NCBI GenBank assembly: GCA_018399515.1
Contig: JAGYOB010000379.1
Span: forward strand, 1 to 12,560
Origin: Candidatus Nanopelagicales bacterium
GTDB lineage: Bacteria; Actinomycetota; Actinomycetes; S36-B12
Reading direction: 5' to 3'
Length of the DNA stretch: 12,560 nucleotides
The notes under the pieces are model-generated. The model was given only the letters and a program-made list of their open reading frames with translations. It did no database searches and was not told where the DNA came from. Both the position numbers and the translations under genes were made by a program. Positions 1-7,797 of the stretch are shown one piece after another; the first letter of the stretch is position 1; each line of letters opens with the position of its first letter.

Positions 1-1059
1 GTCGTCGTCTCCGGTGTCATCGCTGCGGTCGTGGTGCTCGTCATGACGCCCCTGCTCATCAACTTCTTGCGGCGCCACGGCTATGCGCAGGCGATCCGCG
101 TATCGACCGAGAGCGAGGCCTACCCCGAGCACGAAGGCAAACGGGGCACGCCTTCCATGGGTGGCGTCGCGATCTTGATCGGGGTCGTGATCGCCTACAG
201 CATCACCCATCTGATCTTCTGGCAGGCCCCGACACCATCGGCGCTCCTGGTGATGTTCCTCATGCTGGGCTTGGGTGGAGTCGGAATCGCCGATGATTAT
301 CTGAAGATCTTCCGACAGCGAGCGACCGGTCTGCGTGCGCGCACCAAGCTCATCGGTCAGGCCGTGGTCGCGCTGGTGTTCGGGGTCCTGGCCCTGCAGT
401 TTCCCAACTCCGCGGGTGAGACACCGGCATCGGCGGCGATCTCGTTCGTGCGAGACACCAACATCGTGTTGCCCACCGCACTGTTCGTGCTGTGGGTGTG
501 GTTCCTGGTCACCGCGACGACCAACGGGGTCAATCTCACCGATGGGCTGGATGGATTGGCAACTGGTGCGGCCACCATGACCTTCGCCTCCTATGTGCTG
601 ATCGGCATCTGGCAGTTCAATCAAAGTTGCTTCTCCACCGGTGGGCCGACCTGCTACGACACCGCCGCTCCACTCGATCTCGCGGTTTTAGCCGCGGCAT
701 TGGCCGGTGCCTGTTTCGCGTTCCTCTGGTACAACACCGCACCTGCACGCATCTTCATGGGAGACACCGGATCTTTGGCCATCGGCGGTGCGATCGCCGG
801 ACTGGCGATCACCAGCCGCACCGAACTTCTGTTGGCCCTGCTCGGCGGCCTGTTCCTGCTGGTCTCACTGTCGGTGATCGGTCAGGTGCTGTCGTATCGC
901 GTCCTGCATCGTCGACTGCTTCTCATGGCTCCACTGCATCATCACTTCGAGATGAAAGGTTGGCCGGAGATTCAGATCGTCGTGCGTTTTTGGATCATCC
1001 AGGGCTTGTTCATCGCCGGTGGCCTCACGTGGTTCTATGCCGAATGGGTCAACGCCTGA
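1..1059 (+). CDS. mraY: MraY, phospho-N-acetylmuramoyl-pentapeptide transferase (5' partial)
   Basis: MraY is the integral membrane enzyme that transfers phospho-MurNAc-pentapeptide from UDP to undecaprenyl phosphate, giving lipid I. The frame is open from base 1 without a convincing start. The TP of the first helix lies at residues 16-17 counted from base 1, about three residues earlier than I recall for mycobacterial MraY, so only the first few codons should be missing. An internal ATG at 43 or GTG at 31 would cut into the first helix. Visible family motifs (numbered from base 1) are the Asp pair of the ADDYLK segment (D98, D99), NGVNLTDGLDG from residue 175, GDTGS at 254-258 (D255) and the HHHFE loop at 313-317. 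Several hydrophobic segments fit a ten-helix protein. The stop overlaps the murD start as ATGA, indicating translational coupling. Identity is secure; only the 5' end is uncertain. Confidence 0.97.
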   Translation, partial: VVVSGVIAAVVVLVMTPLLINFLRRHGYAQAIRVSTESEAYPEHEGKRGTPSMGGVAILIGVVIAYSITHLIFWQAPTPSALLVMFLMLGLGGVGIADDYLKIFRQRATGLRARTKLIGQAVVALVFGVLALQFPNSAGETPASAAISFVRDTNIVLPTALFVLWVWFLVTATTNGVNLTDGLDGLATGAATMTFASYVLIGIWQFNQSCFSTGGPTCYDTAAPLDLAVLAAALAGACFAFLWYNTAPARIFMGDTGSLAIGGAIAGLAITSRTELLLALLGGLFLLVSLSVIGQVLSYRVLHRRLLLMAPLHHHFEMKGWPEIQIVVRFWIIQGLFIAGGLTWFYAEWVNA

Positions 1060-2510
1060 TGACTACACGACCGGAACTGTCCAACCTGCGCGACGCGGAG
1101 TCGAACTGGCAGGGGCTGCGTGTCTGCGTAGCCGGATTAGGAATCGCTGGATTCGCGGCGGCTGATGCCCTGCTGAGTGTCGGAGCCGAGGTGCTGGTGA
1201 TCGATTCCGCCGAGGGTGATCGCCAACGCGAGCGCGGCCAGATCCTCGAAGTCCTCGGGGCCCGGGTGATCCTGGGCAGTCGCGACAGCTGCCCGGATGA
1301 CACCGATGTCTATGTCGTGTCACCGGGCATTCCGCCGAGTGCGGACATCATCGTCTCGGCGCAGCAGAGGCAGATCCCGATGTGGGGTGAGCTCGAGGTC
1401 GCCTGGCGCATGAGGCCACGGTCTGACCCGGCGCCATGGTTGTGCGTCACCGGAACCAACGGCAAGACCACGACCACGTTGATGTTGGCCTCGATCCTGG
1501 CCGCCGATGGTCGCCGCACGCAGGCGGCAGGAAACGTCGGCACGAGCCTGATCGACGCGGTGCGCAATCACGACCTCGAGGTCATCGCCGTCGAGGTCTC
1601 CGCGACGCAGATGCCCTTTGTCACATCGATGTCACCGGAATCAGCAGCCTGCATCAATCTCGCCGCGGATCACCTGGATTTCTTCGCCTCGATGGGTGAC
1701 TACGCCCAGAACAAGGCTCTGGTCTACCGACACACCCAGGTGGCATGTGTCTATAACGCCGACGAGCCGGTGACCGAGCAGATGGTGCGTGACGCGGATG
1801 TCGTCGAAGGCTGCCGCGCGATCGGTATCACCCGAGGGGTGCCCGCGCCGAGCATGATCGGCGTCGTCGACGACGTCATCGTGGACCGGGCGTTCGTCGA
1901 CAACCGAGCCACCCACGCCCAGGAACTCGCACTCGTCGATGATGTCCCTCTCGCAGCTCCGGCCTTTCTCACCGATGCCCTCGTGGCGGCCGCGCTCGCC
2001 CGATCCCATGGTGTGTCCCCGGCGGCGGTGCGCGATGGCCTGCGGTCGTTCACTGCGGCGCCGCACCGCATGACCCGCGTCGCACGGGTCGGTGACGTCG
2101 TCTACGTCGATGATTCCAAAGCCACCAACGCCCATGCCGCCGCAACCTCCCTGGGTGCGTTCTCCCCGGTGGTCTGGGTGGCCGGGGGCATGGCCAAAGG
2201 TCAGGACTTCTCAGAACTCGTCGAACAGGTCGCCGCCCGACTCCGTGCGGTGATCTTGCTGGGTGTCGATCGCGATGTCATCGGCGCAGCACTGGCCCGA
2301 CACGCACCGGATGTGCCCGTGGTCGACGTCGCTCGAAGCGACACTGGAGCCATGGAGGAGGTGGTCGCGCATGCGGCACGTCTGGCGCGCCCGGGCGACA
2401 CCGTGCTGCTGGCCCCCGGATGCGCTTCGTGGGACATGTTCGGCGATTACGCCGACCGCGGGAATCGCTTCGCGCGCGCGGTGAGATCGCTGCCGGAGCC
2501 GCGGCGATGA
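1059..2510 (+). CDS. murD: MurD, UDP-MurNAc-L-alanine:D-glutamate ligase
   Basis: MurD is the cytoplasmic ATP-dependent ligase that adds D-glutamate to UDP-MurNAc-L-Ala. The protein has 483 residues, a normal length. The start ATG overlaps the mraY stop in ATGA; the frame is also open far upstream, but that part lies inside mraY. The N-terminal nucleotide-binding-like domain carries VAGLGIAGFAAAD (residues 24-36). The central ATPase domain has the P-loop GTNGKTTTT (132-140, Lys136), NLAADHLD (200-207) and Lys219, at the position of the carbamylated lysine of the family. The C-terminal domain has DDSKATNAHA (351-360) and APGCASWDMFGDYADRG (452-468). The usual ExSSFQL motif reads EVSATQM here (179-185), a notable deviation. 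The gene lies in a tightly packed operon, and its stop overlaps ftsW. Confidence 0.97.
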   Translation: MTTRPELSNLRDAESNWQGLRVCVAGLGIAGFAAADALLSVGAEVLVIDSAEGDRQRERGQILEVLGARVILGSRDSCPDDTDVYVVSPGIPPSADIIVSAQQRQIPMWGELEVAWRMRPRSDPAPWLCVTGTNGKTTTTLMLASILAADGRRTQAAGNVGTSLIDAVRNHDLEVIAVEVSATQMPFVTSMSPESAACINLAADHLDFFASMGDYAQNKALVYRHTQVACVYNADEPVTEQMVRDADVVEGCRAIGITRGVPAPSMIGVVDDVIVDRAFVDNRATHAQELALVDDVPLAAPAFLTDALVAAALARSHGVSPAAVRDGLRSFTAAPHRMTRVARVGDVVYVDDSKATNAHAAATSLGAFSPVVWVAGGMAKGQDFSELVEQVAARLRAVILLGVDRDVIGAALARHAPDVPVVDVARSDTGAMEEVVAHAARLARPGDTVLLAPGCASWDMFGDYADRGNRFARAVRSLPEPRR

Positions 2511-3724
2511 CGGATCACGCGCAGATGACGAATCAAACAGACGCGATGGACATCGCGGACACAGCGCCACGCTCGGGTGGGCGACGGTTCGTCATGGGCC
2601 ATCCGCTCGGGCTGTTCCACCTGCTGCTCGGCGCCACGATCTTGCTGCTGGCGCTCGGTTTGGTCATGGTCCTGTCGGCCTCGAGCATCGTGAGTCTGCG
2701 TCTGCACGACTCGGTCTACACGCTTGCACAACGTCAGGCGATGTTCGCGGTGATCGGTGTCGCGGCAATGCTCATCAGTTCGCGCCTGTCGGTGAAGGCG
2801 TGGCGGATGGCCGCGTGGCCCTCGATCGTCGTTGCCATCGCGCTCCTGGCAGCCGTGATCGTTATCGGTGTGGAGGTGTCCGGGCAGCGCAACTGGCTGG
2901 ACATCATGGGCCCTTTCCGATTGCAGCCGTCGGAGATCGCCAAGCTCGCCATCATCATCTGGGCGGCCGATCTGCTCGCGCGCAAAGAAGCGCTCCTCGA
3001 CCGCTGGTCGCATCTGCTGATACCCCTGCTGCCGGTGAGCGGACTCATCCTGGTGCTGGTGCTGATGGGCGGGGACGTCGGCAACAGCATCATCCTGTCG
3101 GGGATCGTCGCGGGCATCCTCTTCGCCGCAGGTGCACCCCTGCGGCTCTTCGTCGCCCTCGGCGCCCTCGCCGGTGTAGCGATCGCAGGACTGACGATGG
3201 CCGCGCCCTACCGGATGAGCCGTTTCACGTCATGGCTGGACCCCTCGGCGGATCCACTCGGTGAAGGCTGGCAGCTCACCCAGGGGCAGTACGCGCTGGG
3301 AACAGGCGGATGGTGGGGCGTTGGGTTGGGGGCCAGCCGCGAGAAGTGGGGATCCCTACCCGAGGCGCACACCGACTTCATCTTCTCGGTGATCGGCGAG
3401 GAACTCGGCCTGATCGGCACGATCATGGTGCTCGTGCTGTTCGGCGTCATCACCTTCGTTGCGTTCCGCATCAGCCAGACCACCAGCGATACCTTCGTGC
3501 GTTTGGCGTCGGCTGGGATCGGAACCTGGATCGCCGTGCAGGGCATCGTGAACATGGGCGCGGTGCTCGGGCTCCTGCCGATCACGGGAGTTCCGCTTCC
3601 GCTGGTGTCCTACGGCGGATCCTCACTCGTGCCGCTGCTGATCGGGATCGGAATGCTGTTGTCATTCGCCCGCAATCGGCAAACCGATCCCGCGGAATCG
3701 AAGCCCGTGCAGGTGTCCGCGTGA
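2507..3724 (+). CDS. ftsW: FtsW, septal SEDS-family peptidoglycan glycosyltransferase
   Basis: FtsW is the SEDS membrane enzyme that polymerises lipid II at the septum together with a class B PBP. The protein has 405 residues. The ATG overlaps the murD stop (ATGA); Met7 and Met14 are possible alternative starts but have no better context. A polar, probably cytoplasmic N-terminus of about 30 residues is followed by around ten hydrophobic segments. Recognisable motifs are NWLDIMGPFRLQPSEIAK (129-146), WLDPSADPLGEGWQLTQGQ (243-261), GEELGLIG (297-304) and LPITGVPLPLVSYGGSS (357-373). Asp249 in the large extracellular loop corresponds to the catalytic Asp of FtsW/RodA. RodA is the alternative paralogue, but the position between murD and murG and the family motifs favour FtsW. 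The stop overlaps murG as GTGA. Confidence 0.96.
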   Translation: MTDHAQMTNQTDAMDIADTAPRSGGRRFVMGHPLGLFHLLLGATILLLALGLVMVLSASSIVSLRLHDSVYTLAQRQAMFAVIGVAAMLISSRLSVKAWRMAAWPSIVVAIALLAAVIVIGVEVSGQRNWLDIMGPFRLQPSEIAKLAIIIWAADLLARKEALLDRWSHLLIPLLPVSGLILVLVLMGGDVGNSIILSGIVAGILFAAGAPLRLFVALGALAGVAIAGLTMAAPYRMSRFTSWLDPSADPLGEGWQLTQGQYALGTGGWWGVGLGASREKWGSLPEAHTDFIFSVIGEELGLIGTIMVLVLFGVITFVAFRISQTTSDTFVRLASAGIGTWIAVQGIVNMGAVLGLLPITGVPLPLVSYGGSSLVPLLIGIGMLLSFARNRQTDPAESKPVQVSA

Positions 3725-4869
3725 AGGTGCTGCTCGCAGCCGGTGGATCGGCCGGACACGTCGAACCGGCCCTCACCGTGGCCGACACTCTGCGTGATGA
3801 GGATCCCTCGGTCGAGATCGTGGCGCTGGGAACCGAGCGCGGCATCGAATCGACCCTCGTCCCCGATCGCGGTTATCGACTCATCACGGTGCCGGCCTAT
3901 CCGTTTCCCCGCAGAGTGAACCGCCAGGCGGTCACCGCACCGATGCGCATCGCCGGTTCGATACGCGCGGTGGTCAAGGTGCTGCGCAGCGAGCAACCCG
4001 ATGTCGTCGTGGGATTCGGCGGCTACGTCGCCTTCCCCGCCTACATCGCCGCACGCCGACTGGGTATCCCGATCGTGGTGCACGAAGCCAACGCCCACCC
4101 CGGACTGGCCGATCGGGTGGGGGCTCGGTTGACGCCGTGGGTGGCGGTCAACACCGCCGGGGTGCTTCCTGGCTCGGCGCGCATCGGAATGCCGCTGCGG
4201 CAGTCGATCCGCGACCTGGCAGCCATGGACCCGCAGCAGCGCGCCCAAGCCCGCGCTGCTGCTGCGCAGCATCTGGGATTGGCGGCCGATCGACGCACCC
4301 TGTTGGTATTCGGCGGTTCCCTCGGTGCCCGGCACATCAACGCGACCATGGCCCAGGCCGGCGATGACCTTGCGGCTGCAGGCATCCAGGTCATCCACAT
4401 CGTCGGTTCGGCCGGGCAGGGACTACCTGACCATTGGCCACCGGAGCGCAGCGGAGACCAGCCGGCTTATGTGTCTGTGCCCTATCTCGCAGCGATGCAT
4501 GAGGCGTTCGCGGCGGCTGATGCTGTCGTGTGCCGAGCCGGCGCGATGACATGTGCGGAGGTTTCGGCGGTAGGCCTGCCGGCGGTGTACGTGCCGCTAC
4601 CGGTCGGAAACGGCGAGCAGACGCTCAACGCAGCGCCGGTGGTGTCCGCTGGTGGGGGCGTCCTCATCGACGATGCCGACTTCGAGGCCGACGCTGTTCG
4701 CGAACAGGTCATCCCGCTGGTGACCGATGTCGATCGCTGCTCCCGCATGTCGGCGCAGGCCCGGGAGTTCGCGGTGGTCGATGCCGATGTGCGACTTGCT
4801 GACATGGTTCGGGCGGCAGCGATGCTGCGGCGCGAGGAGAATCGCCGGTCGAAGACCAGTGCATCATGA
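3721..4869 (+). CDS. murG: MurG, undecaprenyldiphospho-muramoylpentapeptide N-acetylglucosaminyltransferase
   Basis: MurG is the peripheral membrane GT-B glycosyltransferase that adds GlcNAc to lipid I to make lipid II. The protein has 382 residues. The start is GTG, overlapping the ftsW stop as GTGA; the open frame further upstream lies inside ftsW and is not used. The N-terminal domain has the glycine-rich GGSAGHVEPAL (8-18), VVGFGGYVAFPAYIA (96-110) and HEANAHPGLADR (121-132). The C-terminal UDP-GlcNAc domain has FGGSLGARHIN (197-207), AGAMTCAEVSAVGLPAVYVPLP (the stretch 273-294) and GNGEQTLNA (296-304). The GNGEQ form, instead of the DDHQ seen in proteobacteria, matches what I recall for mycobacterial MurG. 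The gene is separated from murC by 13 bases. Confidence 0.96.
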   Translation: MKVLLAAGGSAGHVEPALTVADTLRDEDPSVEIVALGTERGIESTLVPDRGYRLITVPAYPFPRRVNRQAVTAPMRIAGSIRAVVKVLRSEQPDVVVGFGGYVAFPAYIAARRLGIPIVVHEANAHPGLADRVGARLTPWVAVNTAGVLPGSARIGMPLRQSIRDLAAMDPQQRAQARAAAAQHLGLAADRRTLLVFGGSLGARHINATMAQAGDDLAAAGIQVIHIVGSAGQGLPDHWPPERSGDQPAYVSVPYLAAMHEAFAAADAVVCRAGAMTCAEVSAVGLPAVYVPLPVGNGEQTLNAAPVVSAGGGVLIDDADFEADAVREQVIPLVTDVDRCSRMSAQAREFAVVDADVRLADMVRAAAMLRREENRRSKTSAS

Positions 4870-4886
4870 AGGTGGGCGCATCATGA
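4861..4886 (+). repeat. Duplicated GCATCATGA at the murG/murC junction, bracketing a six-codon mini-ORF
   Basis: The nonamer GCATCATGA occurs at 4861-4869 and again at 4878-4886, 17 bases apart. The first copy supplies the murG stop (TGA 4867-4869) and an out-of-frame ATG at 4866. The second supplies the murC ATG (4883-4885). The ATG at 4866 opens a six-codon frame (MKVGAS) whose TGA (4884-4886) overlaps the murC ATG. The murG stop, mini-ORF and murC start are therefore linked by two ATGA overlaps. The murC ribosome-binding stretch AAGGTGGG (4869-4876) lies inside the mini-ORF. The layout suggests a short duplication of an ancestral ATGA overlap. That it relays ribosomes is inference only. 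Confidence 0.5.
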
Positions 4887-6313
4887 TCAATGGGCGTGTC
4901 CACCTGGTGGGCATCGGTGGGGCTGGCATGTCGGGGATCGCGCGGATCCTGCTGGCTCAGAATGTCACCGTCACGGGCAGTGACGCCAAGGAATCTCGAC
5001 GCGTGAGCGCGCTGCGAGCGCTCGGTGCCGACATCACGATCGGACACGATGCCACTGCCGTGACGCAGGGAATCAAACCGGCGGTCGTCGTCGCCTCGAC
5101 CGCCATCGCAGCCGATAATCCCGAGCTCGCGGCCGCGCACGATCTCGGCCTACCGGTGTGGGCTCGGGCGCGAGCGCTGGCTGAGGTGATGAAAGGCCGC
5201 CTCGGCGTCGCCGTGGCCGGAACCCACGGCAAGACCACGACGACGTCCATGATCACCGTCGCGCTCCAATCGGCGGGGGCGGATCCTTCCTTCGCGATCG
5301 GCAGCGAGCTGCACGAATCGGGATCCAACGCCCACCTCGGCAGCGGAGACATCTTCGTCGTCGAGGCCGATGAAAGCGATGGGTCGTTCGTGCAACTCGA
5401 ACCCGACATCGCGGTCGTGACCAACGTCGAGGCCGATCACCTCGACCACTTCGCCGATATCACCGCGATCGATGACGCGTTCGGTCGATTCGTCGGCAAA
5501 GCCGGTGCCCGGTCAGGGTGCGCCCTGATCTGCCTCGATGATCCCGGCGGTGCTCGATTGGTCGACTCCGCACGGTCGGCGGGGATCACCGTGCACACCT
5601 ATGGCGTAGCACCGGAGGCGGACTTCCGCATCGATCGCTGGAGTGCACCGAGTGGGGCGGCTCGTGGGTGGACCTTCGATGTCGTGCGCACCGGCGTGCG
5701 CCTCGGTGAGGTGACCCTGCAGGTGCCCGGGCGCCACAATGCGCTCAACGCCACCGCAGCACTGGCCACCGGGGTGCTGCTCGATCAGCCCGTGGCGTCG
5801 CTGCGCGAAGGACTCGAGGCGTTCACGGGCACGCGACGGCGATTCGAACTGCGCGCAACGATCGGCAAGACAAGGGTTTTCGACGACTACGCACACCATC
5901 CCACCGAGGTGAGCGTCACCATGCGAGCAGCTCGAGAGATGGCCGGTTCGGGGCGGCTGGTGGTGGTGTTCCAAAGTCATCGGTATTCCCGCACCGCTGC
6001 TTTCGCCGAGCAGTTCGGCCAGGCACTCGCCGATGCCGATGAACTGGTGGTCATGGAGGTCTACCCTGCCGGGGAGGCTGCCATCCCAGGAGCCAGCGGC
6101 TCGGTGATCGCGGAATCCGCTCGACGCGCCGGGGCAGCGTCGGTGGTGTTCGAGCCGTCCTGGTCGAGTGTCCCCGAGCAGGTGGCTCAACGAGTGCGTC
6201 CGGGTGATCTGGTCATCACCATGGGCGCCGGAGACGTTGGCATGCTCGCCCCCGAGATCGTCGAACGGTTGCGCCATTCTGGGAGTTCGAGCACATCGGG
6301 GCAAGCGTCATGA
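4883..6313 (+). CDS. murC: MurC, UDP-N-acetylmuramate:L-alanine ligase
   Basis: MurC is the cytoplasmic ATP-dependent ligase that attaches L-alanine to UDP-MurNAc, the first step of stem-peptide synthesis. The protein has 476 residues. The ATG at 4883 is chosen because the family's glycine-rich HLVGIGGAGMSGIA follows at once (7-20) and AAGGTGGG lies 6 bases upstream. Motifs in order: P-loop GTHGKTTTT (113-121, Lys117), EADESDGSF (161-169), VTNVEADHLDHF (179-190), GRHNALNATAA (283-293), DDYAHHPTEV (334-343), FQSHRYSRT (363-371) and MGAGDVG (447-453). The HGKTTT P-loop and the early GIGGAGMSG separate it from MurD, MurE and MurF. No ddl or murB gene follows, and the stop overlaps ftsQ in ATGA. 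Confidence 0.97.
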   Translation: MINGRVHLVGIGGAGMSGIARILLAQNVTVTGSDAKESRRVSALRALGADITIGHDATAVTQGIKPAVVVASTAIAADNPELAAAHDLGLPVWARARALAEVMKGRLGVAVAGTHGKTTTTSMITVALQSAGADPSFAIGSELHESGSNAHLGSGDIFVVEADESDGSFVQLEPDIAVVTNVEADHLDHFADITAIDDAFGRFVGKAGARSGCALICLDDPGGARLVDSARSAGITVHTYGVAPEADFRIDRWSAPSGAARGWTFDVVRTGVRLGEVTLQVPGRHNALNATAALATGVLLDQPVASLREGLEAFTGTRRRFELRATIGKTRVFDDYAHHPTEVSVTMRAAREMAGSGRLVVVFQSHRYSRTAAFAEQFGQALADADELVVMEVYPAGEAAIPGASGSVIAESARRAGAASVVFEPSWSSVPEQVAQRVRPGDLVITMGAGDVGMLAPEIVERLRHSGSSSTSGQAS

Positions 6314-7044
6314 GCACTCATCGCCGTCGCCCGCGTGCACTGTGGTGGGCGCTCGCGATCCTCGTACCGACGGTCGTCGCGGGTGCGTGGGTGGTGTGGT
6401 TCTCGCCGTGGTTGAGCGTCGAGGACGTCCAGGTTGTCGTCAGCGGTGAGGCACCCGAGTCAGCCGGTGAGTTCCCGGTCGGGGACGTCGAAGCCGTGAT
6501 CGAGGTGCCCGAGGGTACGCCTTTGGTGCGCGTTCCCGCAGACGCCATCGTCGCTCGAGTCTCCGCGCTGCCGCAGGTGGCTACGGTGCAGGTGGTGCGG
6601 CAGTGGCCGCGCACGCTGGTCATCGATGTCCAGCGGCGGACCCCGGTCGCCGCGGCGGTCGGAGCCGAGGGATACGACCTGGTCGATCTCGAAGGCATGG
6701 TGGTCACCGCCGTCGAGCAACAGCCCACCGATCTGCCGCTGGTGGCGGCAACGGGTGCGGGATTACCGGCCGCGTTAGCCGTCGCCGCACAGTTGCCGGT
6801 CGACCTGCGGGGTGCGACCGACGTGATCGAGGCGACCACGCGCAATGACGTCACGCTGATCCTGCGAGATGGCAGCCAGGTGGTGTGGGGGGATGCTGAC
6901 CGATCAGAGTTGAAAGCCGATGTGCTGCAGGCACTTCTATCCCCCCAATGGGATCGGTACAACGTCTCGGCACCGACGGCGCCGACCACGTCCAACTCCG
7001 GGGAATCCGACCCCATTGTCGATGATGTCGCTGCTGTGGGATAG
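6310..7044 (+). CDS. ftsQ: FtsQ/DivIB-type cell division protein
   Basis: FtsQ is a bitopic divisome protein that scaffolds the FtsL/FtsB subcomplex outside the membrane. The protein has 244 residues. The ATG overlaps the murC stop (ATGA). A short basic cytoplasmic tail (THRRRPR, 3-9) precedes one membrane helix (about 11-31). A POTRA-like domain follows (about 35-110), with the family hallmarks LPQVATVQVVRQWPRTLVIDV (starting at residue 87) and RRTPVAAA (109-116), then a beta-rich FtsQ domain. The last about 25 residues are polar and Ser/Thr-rich. Its end overlaps the next gene by 23 bases in another frame. FtsQ diverges fast, so the assignment rests on topology, the POTRA-type pattern and position. 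Confidence 0.93.
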   Translation: MSTHRRRPRALWWALAILVPTVVAGAWVVWFSPWLSVEDVQVVVSGEAPESAGEFPVGDVEAVIEVPEGTPLVRVPADAIVARVSALPQVATVQVVRQWPRTLVIDVQRRTPVAAAVGAEGYDLVDLEGMVVTAVEQQPTDLPLVAATGAGLPAALAVAAQLPVDLRGATDVIEATTRNDVTLILRDGSQVVWGDADRSELKADVLQALLSPQWDRYNVSAPTAPTTSNSGESDPIVDDVAAVG

Positions 7045-7726
7045 CCCTGATGCTCCGGTTCGGGCGAGCGTCGTCGTGCTGCACGGCTTCGCGCGATCCG
7101 CGCGGAACATGGCTGGCATCGCCGGATTCCTCGCCAACCGTGGCTGCCTCACCGTCCGTCCGTCGATCCCGTCGTTCACCGCCCGCAGATCGCTGCACGA
7201 TCCGGTCTGGCTCGACGACTTCGGGGTCCAGATCATCGCCGCAGTGCGCGAACGCGCTCTGGGCATGCCCCTGATCGGCATCGGGCATTCGGCGGGCGGC
7301 GCCGTCGTCGCGGGCTGGTCGGACCACCTCGATGGACTCCTGCTGTTGGACCCGGTCGACCGGCACCATCGTGTTCGACGGTGCGCCGCAGACCCGCGGC
7401 ACCCGCCGGTGCGCGTCATCACCGCCGATCCGTCAGCGTGCAATCGGCACGGCCGGACCGTGCGCATGCTCGCCGATGTCGGCTGTGTCGAGCCCGGGCG
7501 GACGTGGACCAGGATCGAAGGTTCGTCGCATCCTGATCCCGAGCGGGTTCCTGCGACCGGGCTGGCTGCAGACGTGCCCGATCCCGATCCGCTCGCGCGG
7601 CTGGCCTGTGGATCCAGCGGATCGGCGACGCTGGTGTGCCGCTGGGCCACCGCGATCGGCGCCGATGTGGACGCGCTGATCGCGGGAGCGGCATCCGGAT
7701 CGCAACCAGGACCGCTGACGCCCTGA
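7022..7726 (+). CDS. Putative alpha/beta-hydrolase-fold protein inserted between ftsQ and ftsZ
   Basis: The product is 234 residues with no signal peptide or membrane segment, so it is probably a cytoplasmic serine hydrolase; the substrate is unknown. Fold marks seen in the sequence are a strand then HG oxyanion-hole motif (VVVLHGF, 17-23), nucleophile elbow GIGHSAGG (86-93, Ser90), the strand-end acid LLLLDPVD (106-113, Asp110), a later strand VRVITADPS (130-138, Asp136 as alternative acid) and a terminal histidine in EGSSHPDPE (166-174, His170). DPVD after a GHSxGG elbow recalls chlorophyllase or lipase-like hydrolases, but this is only a resemblance. ATG 7022 or 7025 is the likely start. 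TTG 7016 is an alternative, since GGGGA at 7001-7005 is better spaced for it. The gene overlaps ftsQ by 23 bases, so it is probably co-translated with the dcw operon. The C-terminal third is Pro/Asp/Gly-rich and hard to assign. Confidence 0.78.
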   Translation: MMSLLWDSPDAPVRASVVVLHGFARSARNMAGIAGFLANRGCLTVRPSIPSFTARRSLHDPVWLDDFGVQIIAAVRERALGMPLIGIGHSAGGAVVAGWSDHLDGLLLLDPVDRHHRVRRCAADPRHPPVRVITADPSACNRHGRTVRMLADVGCVEPGRTWTRIEGSSHPDPERVPATGLAADVPDPDPLARLACGSSGSATLVCRWATAIGADVDALIAGAASGSQPGPLTP

Positions 7727-7738
7727 CCGCGTGGCGGC

Positions 7739-7768
7739 TTGCACACCCCCAGATCGGGTGCCTACGCT
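7739..7768 (+). promoter_or_regulatory. Candidate sigma70-type promoter upstream of ftsZ
   Basis: TTGCAC (7739-7744) and TACGCT (7763-7768) are separated by 18 bases and resemble a -35/-10 pair; TACGCT fits the TAnnnT pattern of actinobacterial housekeeping promoters. The pair lies just after the hydrolase stop. It would start transcription near 7775 and give a leader of roughly 105 bases before ftsZ. Separate ftsZ promoters in this gap are common in actinobacteria. This is prediction by eye. Confidence 0.4.
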
Positions 7769-7797
7769 GGCGAACACGATAGGCGTGCGACCATCTT

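Noticed and set aside
1641..2135. Long minus-strand open frame opposite murD
   Set aside because: It is a GC-bias shadow of murD with no family motifs; murD is fully intact on the plus strand.
3610..4398. 262-codon minus-strand open frame opposite ftsW/murG
   Set aside because: It is a shadow frame, His/Arg/Gly-rich and without domains, opposite a well-supported murG.
5513..6304. 263-codon minus-strand open frame opposite murC
   Set aside because: It is a codon-bias artefact opposite conserved MurC motifs; composition is not protein-like.
6937..7746. Minus-strand open frame of 269 codons opposite the hydrolase
   Set aside because: The plus-strand frame has ordered alpha/beta-hydrolase motifs, while the minus frame is low-complexity Ser/Arg/Pro with none. 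It was weighed because the hydrolase is the least certain gene.
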